The position numbers and the translations under genes were made by a program. The notes below the pieces were generated by a model. It ran no database searches. It was not told the DNA's origin and was given only the letters and a program-made list of their open reading frames with translations. A DNA stretch of 64,000 bases from Streptomyces zaomyceticus (GTDB taxonomy: Bacteria; Actinomycetota; Actinomycetes; Streptomycetales; Streptomycetaceae). This document shows, in pieces, positions 50,675 to 59,381 of the stretch. The stretch is from contig NZ_BNBZ01000015.1 of NCBI RefSeq assembly GCF_014656215.1, positions 122,500-186,499 on the forward strand, in the 5' to 3' direction. Each line of letters opens with the position of its first letter. Position 1 is the first letter of the stretch.

Positions 50675-52057
50675 TCAGTTCCCCCCGCCGGCCCCCACCG
50701 CCCCGCGGAACGGGCCCGTGTGGAGGCGGACCTGCTCGGGGGTCAGATACGCGTCCGTGTACTCGAAGTCCCGCAGGGTGCCCGACTTCGCCGCCAGGAA
50801 CCCGGTCCGCACGAAGTCGTCCCCGGCCGCCGCGTTCAGCAGCCAGTTCGTCATCACCCGGGTCTTGGCCACATTGGTCCGCAGCGCTGCCCAGTGGTAC
50901 GCGCGGGCCACGGCCTGGGCCGGTGCCCCGTGCAACTCCACACCGAGCGGCTTCGAGACCCCGTCCAGCCCGCCGAGGTCCACCACGAGCCCCAGATCCT
51001 TGTGCGTGTACGGATGGGTCGGCTCCGCGCGGAGCGTCGAGACCAGGTTGTCGGCCAGTGCCTTACCCTGCCGCATCGCGTGCTGCGCGGTCGGCGGGCA
51101 GATCGCGCCCTCCTCGCCCTTGGCGAGATCGGGCACCGCCGCCGCGTCGCCCAGCGCCCATACCCCGTCGAGCCCCGGCACCTTCATCTCGGCCGAGACG
51201 ACCAGGCGGCCCCGGAAGGTCTCCTGGTTGAGGGTGCCGATCAGCGGACTCGCCGCCACCCCGGCCGTCCAGATCAGCGTCCGGCTCGGGAGCACCCGCC
51301 CGTCGGTGAGCGTCACCGCCTCGTCGTCCACCGAGGCCACCGACACCCCGAGCGACACCTCGATGCCGCGCTTCGTCAGGATGTCCATCGCGGCGGCGCC
51401 CAGCTTGTCGCCCAGCTCGGGCATGAGCTTCGGCGCGATGTCCACCAGATGCCACTTGATCAGCTTCGGGTCGATCCGCGGATACCGCTTGACCGCGTTG
51501 TGGGTCAGCAACTGGAGGCAGGCCGCCGTCTCCGTTCCCGCGTAGCCGCCGCCGACCACCACGAACCGCAGTCGCGCGGCCCGCTCCTCCTCGTCGTTGC
51601 TCGCGTCCGCCAGGTCCAGCTGCGCGATGACGTGGTCGCGGATGTACACGGCCTCCGCGAGTGTCTTCATCCCGCGCGCGTGCTCGGCGAGCCCCGGGAT
51701 GTCGAAGCTGCGGGTGACGCTGCCGGGTGCGAGCACGAGATGGTCGTACGGCTCGGTCACGTACTCGCCGGCGATCGTCCGCACCACACAGGCCTTGGCC
51801 GCCGTGTCCACGCCGACCACGCCACCGGGCACGATCCGGGTGCGGTGGCGTTCGCTGCGCCGCAGCGACAGCGCGACCGACTGGGGGGTCAGCACCCCTG
51901 CCGCCACCTGGGGGAGCAGCGGGAGGTACAGCTGGTACGAGAACGGCGAGAGCAGTGCGAGCTGGGCCTCGCGTTCCGCAAGCCGTCGTTCGAGCCTCCG
52001 TACGCAGGCGACTCCGGCGAATCCGGCGCCCACCACGAGAATCCTCGGTCGCGTCAC
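50675..52057 (-). CDS. Type II NADH dehydrogenase (NDH-2)
   Basis: A 460-residue single-subunit, non-proton-pumping NADH:quinone oxidoreductase. FAD binding is by ILVVGAGFAGVACVRRL at the N-terminus, and NADH binding by FVVVGGGYAGTETAACLQ about residue 170. The second FAD motif VWALGDAAAVPD lies near residue 295. Members are membrane-associated through the C-terminus. The GTG at 52057 follows GGAAGGG. The 235-bp gap upstream has an AT-rich stretch (52120-52170) likely to contain its promoter; no Rex-type operator was recognised there. Confidence 0.9.
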   Translation of the reverse strand: MTRPRILVVGAGFAGVACVRRLERRLAEREAQLALLSPFSYQLYLPLLPQVAAGVLTPQSVALSLRRSERHRTRIVPGGVVGVDTAAKACVVRTIAGEYVTEPYDHLVLAPGSVTRSFDIPGLAEHARGMKTLAEAVYIRDHVIAQLDLADASNDEEERAARLRFVVVGGGYAGTETAACLQLLTHNAVKRYPRIDPKLIKWHLVDIAPKLMPELGDKLGAAAMDILTKRGIEVSLGVSVASVDDEAVTLTDGRVLPSRTLIWTAGVAASPLIGTLNQETFRGRLVVSAEMKVPGLDGVWALGDAAAVPDLAKGEEGAICPPTAQHAMRQGKALADNLVSTLRAEPTHPYTHKDLGLVVDLGGLDGVSKPLGVELHGAPAQAVARAYHWAALRTNVAKTRVMTNWLLNAAAGDDFVRTGFLAAKSGTLRDFEYTDAYLTPEQVRLHTGPFRGAVGAGGGN

Positions 52058-52292
52058 GCTGTCCGCCCTTCCGTAGGAGCGTGCAAGAAGCCCACGGATG
52101 TGGCTGAGTGAGCCGATATGAGAATTCTTTGCTGATTATCCGTGGCTCACCCTTTTTATCGTCATTACGGCAGGATCGCTCCTCGGCAAGGTCCGCCACG
52201 CTCCGGTCGCGGCCCGCCTCGGTCCGCCACGGCTGGCCCCGGCCCGGGGGGCCGATTCAGCTGCTGCTCCGCCTCTGCTCCGCTTCCGGGCG

Positions 52293-53471
52293 TCAGAGCA
52301 CCACGACGCCCAGCGGCCGCGAGCCCGCCTCCAGGCGGCGGGTGTCGCCCGTGTCGAGATCGACGATGCTCAGGCCGTCCCAGTACCCGTCGCGGGTGAA
52401 CCCACCGCTCACATAGGCGGTCCGGCCGTCCTTCGACACGGCGACGGTCTCGTGCGGACCCTCCAGGGGGTAGACGCGCTCGGCGCCGCCCGGCGTCCGG
52501 ACCGTCAGGGAGGGGCCGCGGTCCTCGGACGGGTCGATCGGCCCCGTGCCCACCGTGAGGAGCGTCCCGTCGGCCGTCACCGTGGCACCGTGCTGATGGG
52601 TGTTCGCGGTCATCGGCTCGATCGTCGTGCGGCCCGTGCGCGGGTCGACGACCGCCAGCCGCTCGCCCTCGAAGGGCAGCAGCAGCTTGCCGTCCGAGGG
52701 CCGTACGGCCGTGTAGTGCGGCTTCAGCCACGAACCGAGCCCGCCCTCCGTGCCGTACGGCGCGACCTCCACCCGGCGCGGCTCCAGCGTGCCCGCCGTG
52801 ACGATCGTGACGTCGAAGGAGTCGTGGTTCGTCGCGTACACCTCGGAGCCGTCCCCCGACACGTCCACGTCGAAGGGCCGCCGGCCGACCGGAACCGTGT
52901 CGGTGACCCGCAGGGACGCCGTGTCGATCACCTCCAGGGTGCCGTTCCCGCCGGGCACGTTGACCCCCACGTACACCCGCCGGCCGTCCGGGGCGAGCGC
53001 GATGCCCATGCCACCGCCCCGGTACTCGCCCGTGGTGACCGGCCCCGCGTCCGTCTCGTACGGAATGAGCGCGAGCCGCTGCCTGGTCGTCGTGTCCACG
53101 ACCGCGACGCCCTCGGCGGTCGCCACCCACGCCCGGCCGTCCGTACCGACGACCAGACCGTACGGGGCGGTGCCGACCTTCACCGAGCCGATGGCACCCC
53201 GCGCCGGGTCGACGAAGGTGACGGTGTCGGAGCCGAAGTCGCCGACGAGCAGCGTGCCCGGTGCGGGCCTGCCCGTCGGTGCGGGGGTCACGGTGCCGGA
53301 AGAGCCGTCCGAGGGGCCTCCGGTGATGGGGGTGGCCCCGGCCGGCGATGTCGAGTCCGCGGCGGAGGCCGCCCCTCCCGACCCCTGAGCGCACCCGGCG
53401 AGCAGGGCGACGGCCACCGCTCCGGGCAGGAGCACCCGGGCGGCACGGGACGCACGGCGGTACTTCGTCAT
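52293..53471 (-). CDS. YVTN-type beta-propeller lipoprotein
   Basis: A 392-residue lipoprotein with a propeller fold. Lipobox ALLAGC ends the signal (Cys27), a Ser/Thr/Pro linker follows, then repeats such as LVVGTDGRAWVATAEGVAVV, VYVGVNVPGGNGTLEVIDTA and TAYVSGGFTRDGYWDGLSIV, each a blade of about 40 residues. Such proteins often bind ligands at the cell surface; none is proven to be an enzyme from sequence. GAGGAG precedes the ATG. It is divergent from the phosphatase at 53673. Confidence 0.83.
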   Translation of the reverse strand: MTKYRRASRAARVLLPGAVAVALLAGCAQGSGGAASAADSTSPAGATPITGGPSDGSSGTVTPAPTGRPAPGTLLVGDFGSDTVTFVDPARGAIGSVKVGTAPYGLVVGTDGRAWVATAEGVAVVDTTTRQRLALIPYETDAGPVTTGEYRGGGMGIALAPDGRRVYVGVNVPGGNGTLEVIDTASLRVTDTVPVGRRPFDVDVSGDGSEVYATNHDSFDVTIVTAGTLEPRRVEVAPYGTEGGLGSWLKPHYTAVRPSDGKLLLPFEGERLAVVDPRTGRTTIEPMTANTHQHGATVTADGTLLTVGTGPIDPSEDRGPSLTVRTPGGAERVYPLEGPHETVAVSKDGRTAYVSGGFTRDGYWDGLSIVDLDTGDTRRLEAGSRPLGVVVL

Positions 53472-53672
53472 GACGGACTCCTCGGTACGGCGAACACGCG
53501 CGGCCCCGACCGGAGGAGGGCCCGCGCCCTGCACCGATCCTCCGCCCGCCCCCGGCCTCCCGCGGTCCGACGGCCGGCCCCCGCCCGAGAGCGGGACGGA
53601 CGACCCGGGGGTCGACCGAACGGTTGACCCGGACTCCGCCCCCGAGTCCCCACCCGCCACTACCGTGACGGC

Positions 53673-54104
53673 ATGACCGAACCCTGGCAGGAGTCCGCCC
53701 CCGGCGTCCTGAGGCTCCCCTCAGGACGGCTGGTGCGCGGCCGTGCCCTGCGCCGCCCGGTGCCCGAAGGGCCCCGCCCGACCTTCGCCGTCCATCTGCT
53801 CGGCAAGCGGCCGCCCGAGGTCCCCTGGGAGTCCGTGTGGCTCCGCTGGCCCGACTTCCGCCTCCCCGCGGACCGCGACACGGCCCGTGCCGTCCTCACC
53901 GACGCCTGGGAACGCGCCGCGGAGGAACGGGTCGAGGTCGCCTGCGGCGGCGGGCGGGGCCGGACCGGAACGGCCCTGGCCTGCCTCGCCGTCCTCGACG
54001 GGGTCCCGGCGGACGAGGCCGTCGAGCACGTCCGCCGTCACTACGACCGGCACGCCGTGGAGACTCCCTGGCAGCGGCGCTACGTGCGCCGCTTCGGCGC
54101 CTGA
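53673..54104 (+). CDS. Small dual-specificity/tyrosine-type protein phosphatase
   Basis: A 143-residue phosphatase-like protein. The P-loop is in ACGGGRGRTGTALACLAVLD (Cys-x5-Arg), with a preceding Trp-rich WLRWPDFRLPAD that may carry the general-acid Asp. It is short compared with most DSPs, yet the loop is intact. Substrates are unknown. It lies between the divergent propeller gene and a convergent dienelactone-hydrolase gene 27 bp away. Confidence 0.78.
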   Translation: MTEPWQESAPGVLRLPSGRLVRGRALRRPVPEGPRPTFAVHLLGKRPPEVPWESVWLRWPDFRLPADRDTARAVLTDAWERAAEERVEVACGGGRGRTGTALACLAVLDGVPADEAVEHVRRHYDRHAVETPWQRRYVRRFGA

Positions 54105-54131
54105 CGTCCGCCTCGGCGCCCGGTGCCGTCT

Positions 54132-54713
54132 TCAGCGCCTGACGGCGTCCAGGAAGCACGTCACCCGCTCCAGGCACAGCGCGGCGGCCTCCGGCACGAA
54201 GGACGGCGCGCCGCGCTCGGTGAACAGGTGCGCGGTCCCCGGGTACAGGAACAGTCTCCGGTCCGACGCGCCCGCCACCAGCGCGCGGGCGGACGCCAGG
54301 TCGCCCTCGTCGACGAAGTAGGGGTCGGCGTCCATCCCGTGCACCTGCGCGGGCACGCCCTGCGGCCACGCGGCGCCGAACTCGGCCACCGGCACGCAGG
54401 CGCCGAGCAGCAGGGCGCCGAGCGCCCCGGCCCGGGTCTGGGCCAGTTTCTGGGCGGGCACCACACCGAGCGAGATCCCGGCGTAGACGATCTCCTCGGG
54501 CAACTCGGCGGCGGCCCGCTCGCCCCGCGCCAGCAGGGTGTCGAAGCCGATCTCCCGGGCGTACCCGACGCCGGCCTCCAGATCGGTGAACGTACGACCC
54601 TCGTACAGATCGGGCACGTGCACCGTGTGCCCGGACCGGCGCAGCGCGTCGGCGAACGCGCCGACCCCCTCCGTCAGCCCGAGCGAGTGGTGGAAGAGCA
54701 GAACCTCAGCCAT
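54132..54713 (-). CDS. Dienelactone hydrolase-family protein
   Basis: A 193-residue alpha/beta hydrolase. It opens MAEVLLFHHSLGLTEGVGAF. The nucleophile position reads YAGISLGVVPA, with Ser in place of the Cys of classic dienelactone hydrolases, and the catalytic Asp/His region is in GMDADPYFVDEGD and YPGTAHLFTERG. The substrate is therefore uncertain. ATG 54713 has no strong ribosome site. It is the only gene of its transcript. Confidence 0.84.
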   Translation of the reverse strand: MAEVLLFHHSLGLTEGVGAFADALRRSGHTVHVPDLYEGRTFTDLEAGVGYAREIGFDTLLARGERAAAELPEEIVYAGISLGVVPAQKLAQTRAGALGALLLGACVPVAEFGAAWPQGVPAQVHGMDADPYFVDEGDLASARALVAGASDRRLFLYPGTAHLFTERGAPSFVPEAAALCLERVTCFLDAVRR

Positions 54714-54931
54714 GTCGTCATCCCCGGTTCACCGTGCGTGGCCCGCCCCACTGCGGCGCAGGCCGTTCGGGAGGCAGCATGGCGTACGGCACTGACAACG
54801 CCCGGAGACGCGCGGACCGGCCCCCGGAGCACCCGGGGGCGACGGCCTCGGCGACGGCCGGGGAGACGAGGGAGCGGATCGGACGGCCGGGCCGTTCTCC
54901 TTCGGGTCGGGCAGGGTCCGGAAGCGACGAA

Positions 54932-55261
54932 CTAGAGCATCGGACGGTGCGGCAGGACGGCGCCCGCCTGGCCCACGACACCCGCGTGCCCGCCGACGCC
55001 CATCTGCCCGCCGACACCCGGGTGTCCGCCGACCGCCATCTGCCCGCCCATGCCCGTGTGCCCGCCGACGGCCAGCTGCGCGCCGACACCCGCGTGCGCG
55101 ACGGCGCCCTGGGGTGCCTGGACGCCCTGCGGGGGCACCTGGATGACCCGGCTCAGGTCCCGCAGAACCTCCTCCGCGACCTGGCGGACGTCACCCGGAA
55201 CATCCCCCCGCTCCCGTATGAGCTCGGCGTAGATCGGTGCCGTGCCGTCCGCGTGGTTCAT
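54932..55261 (-). CDS. Small Gly/His-repeat protein of unknown function
   Basis: A 109-residue protein. The N-terminal 45 residues are a helical domain (YAELIRERGDVPGDVRQVAE, then EEVLRDLSRVIQVP). The C-terminal half is a repeat of about 11 residues, with units such as AVGGHTGMGGQM, AVGGHPGVGGQM and GVGGHAGVVGQ. AAGGAAG is 8 nt before ATG 55261. Strong third-position GC favours this strand over the overlapping plus-strand frame. I recognise no family; regular His-Gly spacing could bind metal. Confidence 0.66.
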   Translation of the reverse strand: MNHADGTAPIYAELIRERGDVPGDVRQVAEEVLRDLSRVIQVPPQGVQAPQGAVAHAGVGAQLAVGGHTGMGGQMAVGGHPGVGGQMGVGGHAGVVGQAGAVLPHRPML

Positions 55262-55452
55262 GGGGCTCGCTTCCTTCGTCTGCGCCGGTGGTGTCACCGA
55301 CAGGGCGACGGCGAGTCTACGGGGCACCACCGACACACCCCGGCTCGGGAGTCCGCACACCGCCCCGTGCACGCCCGCTTCCGCCCGATAATCGCTGTCC
55401 TCCCCGGCCCCGCGCACCCAGAATGGATCAACGAACAACCGGGAGGGACCCC

Positions 55453-56661
55453 ATGAGCCAGGCGACCCTGACTCTGCACGACCTGATGCCGTCCGACGAG
55501 CTCGACGCCGCTCTCGCCGAGGGGCATGTCACACGGAAACGGCACCCCGAGCTGCCGCTGTCGATCTACACCTACACGCGCGCGTGTCAGTACGCCCAGC
55601 ACTGGAACCGGGCGACCAGGCGCTGCCGCGGACTCGTCGCCGACGACACCACCGGCCGGATCGTCGCGCTGCCCCTCCCCAAGTTCTTCAACATCGGCGA
55701 GCACGCCGCCGGACGCCCCTACGCGCCGCCGCTGCCCGACGAGCCCTTCGAGGTGTACGACAAGGTCGACGGCAGCCTCGCCGTCGTCTTCCACTACGAC
55801 GGCCGCTGGCACGTCGCCTCCAAGGGCTCCTTCACCAGCGCCCAGGCCACCTGGGCACAGCGCCGGCTCGACGCCGCCGACACCACGGGCCTGACGCCCG
55901 GCGTCACCTACCTCGCCGAGATCCTCTACCCCGGCAACCGCATCGTCGTGAACTACGGCGAGCGCCGGGACCTCGTCCTGCTCGCCGCGTTCGGCGGCGA
56001 CGGCACCGAGACCCCGCTCGCCGAGGCCGCCGCCGGCTGGCATCCCGTGGGATCGATCGTCCGGACCTGGCCCGCCATGAGTGTCGCCGAGCTCGTCGCC
56101 CTGACGGAGTCCAACACGCTCCCCGGCGGGCACCGGGCCACCGGCACCGACGCCGAGGGCTTCGTCCTCCGCTTCGCGTCCGGCCTGCGGGCCAAGGCCA
56201 AGCTCGCCGAGTACGTACGCCTCCACAAGGTGCTCACCGGTGTCACCGAACGCGACATCTGGCGAGGCCACGGCATCCAGCGCTTCGCCGCCGTGCCCGC
56301 CGGTGAGCTCGCCAAGGGCCTCGGCTGCGCGGTCGCCGACGTCGAGGCCTCCGGCGGCAAGCCCCTGGACGCCCTTCTGGAACAGGTGCCGGACGAGTTC
56401 GACGCCTGGGTGCGCGAGGTGATCAGCCGCCTCGAAGCGGCCGCCGCCGACCGTGAACGGGCCGTCGACGAGGCATACGCGCGGCTTGCCCACCTCGCAG
56501 GAGACCGGGGTGCCTTCGCCCGCGCCGCCGCCGACGTGACCGACCGCGGTCTGCGCGCCGCACTCTTCCTGCGCCTCGACGGGCGCCCCACCGACCTCCT
56601 CGTCTGGCGGCAGCTGCGCCCCGGGACCACCGACCCCTACACCCACGACCAGGAGAACTGA
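55453..56661 (+). CDS. T4 Rnl1-like RNA ligase
   Basis: A 402-residue ATP-dependent RNA ligase. The adenylated lysine is Lys104 in motif I, YDKVDGSLAV. RCRGLVADD precedes it as in Rnl1. Motif IV is EGFVLRF (residues 235-241) and motif V is AKAKLAEYVRLHK with two lysines. T4 Rnl1 is about 374 residues with Lys99, a close match in lay-out. It joins a 3'-OH to a 5'-phosphate RNA end, as in tRNA repair. GGGAGG precedes ATG 55453. The next gene, a kinase-phosphatase, starts 2 nt after the stop. Confidence 0.88.
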   Translation: MSQATLTLHDLMPSDELDAALAEGHVTRKRHPELPLSIYTYTRACQYAQHWNRATRRCRGLVADDTTGRIVALPLPKFFNIGEHAAGRPYAPPLPDEPFEVYDKVDGSLAVVFHYDGRWHVASKGSFTSAQATWAQRRLDAADTTGLTPGVTYLAEILYPGNRIVVNYGERRDLVLLAAFGGDGTETPLAEAAAGWHPVGSIVRTWPAMSVAELVALTESNTLPGGHRATGTDAEGFVLRFASGLRAKAKLAEYVRLHKVLTGVTERDIWRGHGIQRFAAVPAGELAKGLGCAVADVEASGGKPLDALLEQVPDEFDAWVREVISRLEAAAADRERAVDEAYARLAHLAGDRGAFARAAADVTDRGLRAALFLRLDGRPTDLLVWRQLRPGTTDPYTHDQEN

Positions 56662-56663
56662 CC

Positions 56664-57581
56664 ATGCCTGTCGTCCACGTCATGACCGGCCTCCCCGCGT
56701 CCGGGAAGACGACGGCCGCCCGTGCCCTCCAGACGACCGCCGAGGGACAGGTGCGGCGGGTCAACCTCGACGACCTCCGCGCCATGCTCGACCTCCCCTC
56801 GCCGGACCGCGGCCGGTCCCACAAGCACGAGCAGACCGTGCTCGGCATCCAGGACTCCGCCGTCCGCGCCGCCGTCGACGACGGCTTCGACGTCGTCGTC
56901 GACAACACCCATCTGACCCCGTACATCCCGAAGCGGCTGAAGGCCGCCGTGGGCGGCCTCGCCACCTTCGCCGTCCACGACTTCACCGACGTCCCCGTCG
57001 ACGAGTGCGTCCGCCGCGACGCCGCCCGCGAGCGGCCCGTGGGCGAGGAGATCATCCGCATCCTCGCCGCCAAGCACGCCAAGGCCACCCGGGGCGGCTG
57101 GCGGCTCACCGCGGAGTGGCTGAACGACCGCCCCACCGTCGGAGCGCCCTACGTCGCCGACCCGAGCCTCCCCGGCGCCGTCATGTGCGACATCGACGGC
57201 ACCCTCGCCCTGCGCGTCGACCGGGGCCCGTACGACTTCACCCGCTGCGACCGCGACCTGCTCAACGTCTCGGTACGCGACGCCCTGCGCGCCTTCCGGC
57301 ACAGCGAGCGGGACCGGATCGTGCTGCTGTCCGGCCGGAGCGAGGACCACCGCGCGCTCACCGAGAGCTGGCTCGCCCACCACCAGGTGCCCTACGACGA
57401 ACTGTGGATGCGGGCCTCCGGCGACGGACGCGGCGACGACCTCGTGAAGGCCGAGCTCTTCGACGCCCATGTGCGCCACCGGTACGCCGTCCGCGTCTCC
57501 CTCGACGACCGCGACCGTGTCGTCGCCCTCTGGCGCCGGATGGGCCTGCCCACCTGGCAGGTCAACTACGGCGACTTCTGA
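56664..57581 (+). CDS. T4 Pnkp-like polynucleotide 5'-kinase/3'-phosphatase
   Basis: A 305-residue bifunctional end-healing enzyme. The N-terminal kinase has P-loop GLPASGKTT (residues 9-17), an Asp pair at 36-37 where T4 has Asp35, and a later Arg in ARERPVGEE (about residue 124). The C-terminal HAD phosphatase has CDIDGTLAL with Asp176 and Asp178, and LLSGRSEDHR. Lay-out and length match T4 Pnkp (301 residues). It would convert 2',3'-cyclic phosphate/5'-OH breaks into ligatable ends for the ligase 2 nt upstream. Confidence 0.9.
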   Translation: MPVVHVMTGLPASGKTTAARALQTTAEGQVRRVNLDDLRAMLDLPSPDRGRSHKHEQTVLGIQDSAVRAAVDDGFDVVVDNTHLTPYIPKRLKAAVGGLATFAVHDFTDVPVDECVRRDAARERPVGEEIIRILAAKHAKATRGGWRLTAEWLNDRPTVGAPYVADPSLPGAVMCDIDGTLALRVDRGPYDFTRCDRDLLNVSVRDALRAFRHSERDRIVLLSGRSEDHRALTESWLAHHQVPYDELWMRASGDGRGDDLVKAELFDAHVRHRYAVRVSLDDRDRVVALWRRMGLPTWQVNYGDF

Positions 57582-57658
57582 CCGGCCCCGCCGGGGCGGG
57601 ACGGCCCCGCCCCGACGGGTGGAGCCGCCCACCCCCGCCGTCGTGTCAGGATCGTGGG

Positions 57659-58363
57659 ATGGTGGAAAAGATCATCGCGGCGTGCGACGGCGCGTCCAAG
57701 GGAAACCCGGGCCCCGCGGCCTGGGCATGGGTCATCGGCGGCGCCGACGGGGCGATCGACCGCTGGGAGGCCGGCCCGCTCGGCCGGGCGACCAACAACG
57801 TGGCCGAACTGACGGCGCTCGAACGCCTGCTGGAAACACTCGACCCGGCGGTGCCGGTCGAGGTCCGCATGGACTCCCAGTACGCCATGAAGGCCGTCAC
57901 GACCTGGCTCCCCGGCTGGCGCCGCAAGGGCTGGAAGACCTCCTCGGGCAGCCCCGTCGCCAACAAGGACCTGGTCGTCCGCATCGACGCGCTCCTCACC
58001 GGCCGGGACGTCGACTTCGTCTATGTGCCCGCGCACCAGGTCGACGGCGACCCCCTCAACGACGCCGCCGACCGCGCGGCCAGCCACTCCGCCCGAACGC
58101 AGGAGCCCATCGGCTCCGCCGCCGGTGCCCCGCTGCCGCCGCCGGAAGCGCCGACACGCGCCTCCGCGCCCCGTGCGCGCTCCTCAGCGCCGTCCGGCTC
58201 CGCCGCCGGCTCCTCCCGAGGCCCGGCCGCGAGCCGGACACGCCCGTCCGGCGCAACGCTGAAGGCGCGATTCTCGGGCCGCTGCCGCTGCGGCAAGGCC
58301 TACGACAAGGGCGAGACCATCGCGAAGAACCCCGACGGCTGGGGCCATCCCACCTGCGTCTGA
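57659..58363 (+). CDS. RNase HI with Cys/His C-terminal extension
   Basis: A 234-residue protein. The N-terminal 140 residues are RNase H type 1, which cuts RNA in RNA-DNA hybrids: the acidic active site appears as IIAACDGASKGNPGPAAWAW, NNVAELTALERLL and MDSQYAMKAVTT. A low-complexity Ser/Ala/Pro/Arg linker (residues 150-200) leads to a tail RCRCGKAYDKGE and GHPTCV that looks like a small zinc knuckle. It starts at ATG 57659, 77 bp after the kinase gene on the same strand, so the three may act together. Confidence 0.85.
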   Translation: MVEKIIAACDGASKGNPGPAAWAWVIGGADGAIDRWEAGPLGRATNNVAELTALERLLETLDPAVPVEVRMDSQYAMKAVTTWLPGWRRKGWKTSSGSPVANKDLVVRIDALLTGRDVDFVYVPAHQVDGDPLNDAADRAASHSARTQEPIGSAAGAPLPPPEAPTRASAPRARSSAPSGSAAGSSRGPAASRTRPSGATLKARFSGRCRCGKAYDKGETIAKNPDGWGHPTCV

Positions 58364-58648
58364 ACCCTTCCGCCGTCCGACTGGCGGGCGGCTCCGTCCG
58401 TTGTTTGAGACCGGCCGGCCCGGGCACGCGCGAGCCTTCACCCACGCGTGTATCCGGGTTCGCCCGGGGTTCTGTTCTCGGAGCGCTTGTGGCTGCATAC
58501 TGTCCTCCTCGCACCGGTGACGAACCGTTTTACCTGCTTATTTGTCGCTCTCACGACGTGGTCGGCACCGGCGAGAACCTCCCCCTTGCTGCCGCCCCGG
58601 TGACCCCTCGGCGGAAGCTTTCCCTGCCCGTGAAAGACCCGAGGATCC
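58364..58648 (+). other. Gap with possible leader frame
   Basis: This 285-bp gap is lower in GC than its surroundings. GTG at 58517 opens a 28-codon frame (to TGA 58601-58603) that includes a rare TTA leucine codon (TGC-TTA-TTT). It has no ribosome site; CCTCCT precedes it. It is most likely a promoter region for the acetyltransferase gene, whose GAGGA is at the right end. Confidence 0.35.
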
Positions 58649-59332
58649 GTGCCAGTACCTGTTCTCCTGACCGGGCGCTCCGTGCGCCTGGAGCCGCTGG
58701 CGATGCGGCACGCCGAAGCCCTCGCCCGGGCCGGCGGGGCGGACCGATCGGCCTACGCCTTCACCCCCGTACCCGACGGCTTCGAATCGGCCCTCGATTA
58801 CATCGCCCGCGCCCTGGCGGATCAGGCGGCAGGACGTTCCCTGCCCTTCGCCCTGATCAGCACGGCCGACGAGCGAGTCATCGGCTCGACCCGGTTCCTC
58901 GAACTCGACTACTGGCGGGGGCCGCTGATCTGGCCGCCCGTCCCCGGGATGCCCCACGGAGATCCGCTGACCTCCGTGCCGGACGCGGCCGAGATCGGCA
59001 ACACCTGGATCGCGGGCGACGCCCGGGGCACCGGCATCAACACCGAGGCCAAGTACCTCATGTTCCGACATGCCTTCGAAGCCTGGGGCGTACGCCGCAT
59101 CACCATGCGCGCCGACGCCCGCAACACCCGCTCCAGAATCGCGATCGAGCGCCTCGGAGCAAGCTGCGAAGGCGTCCGCCGGGCCCATTCCCGCGGTCTC
59201 GACGGAGCCGTCCGCGACACGGCCTTCTACTCGGTCCTCGACGAGGAATGGCCGACCGTCCGGGACATCATCGAGCTACGTCTGTCCGCACCCCGCCAGG
59301 TGCGCGTCCCCCAGGACCTGCTCCCGGCCTGA
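58649..59332 (+). CDS. RimJ/RimL-type GNAT acetyltransferase
   Basis: A 227-residue acetyltransferase of the ribosomal-protein-type GNAT group. The N-terminus LLTGRSVRLEPLAMRHAEAL is typical. The acetyl-CoA region is IGNTWIAGDARGTGINTEAK, then RITMRADARNTRSRIAIERL and GASCEGVRRAH. Substrates may be proteins or small amines. The GTG at 58649 follows GAGGA. A strong terminator lies right after the stop. Confidence 0.86.
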   Translation: MPVPVLLTGRSVRLEPLAMRHAEALARAGGADRSAYAFTPVPDGFESALDYIARALADQAAGRSLPFALISTADERVIGSTRFLELDYWRGPLIWPPVPGMPHGDPLTSVPDAAEIGNTWIAGDARGTGINTEAKYLMFRHAFEAWGVRRITMRADARNTRSRIAIERLGASCEGVRRAHSRGLDGAVRDTAFYSVLDEEWPTVRDIIELRLSAPRQVRVPQDLLPA

Positions 59333-59343
59333 CCCCTTACGGC

Positions 59344-59381
59344 ACCGCTCCGGCGGGCGCTCGCGCCCCCGCCGGAGCGGT
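59344..59381 (+). terminator. Terminator after the acetyltransferase gene
   Basis: ACCGCTCCGGCGGG (59344-59357) and CCCGCCGGAGCGGT (59368-59381) form a perfect 14-bp stem, loop 10 nt, 12 nt after the stop codon. Confidence 0.85.

Noticed and set aside
52120..52170. Rex-type operator before the NADH dehydrogenase
   Set aside because: The stretch is AT-rich but lacks the TTGTGAA-like inverted repeat expected for Rex.
54734..55456. Plus-strand frame across the Gly/His-repeat gene
   Set aside because: The reverse strand has a proper ATG with AAGGAAG and a helical head; the plus-strand version has no ribosome site and overlaps the RNA-ligase start.
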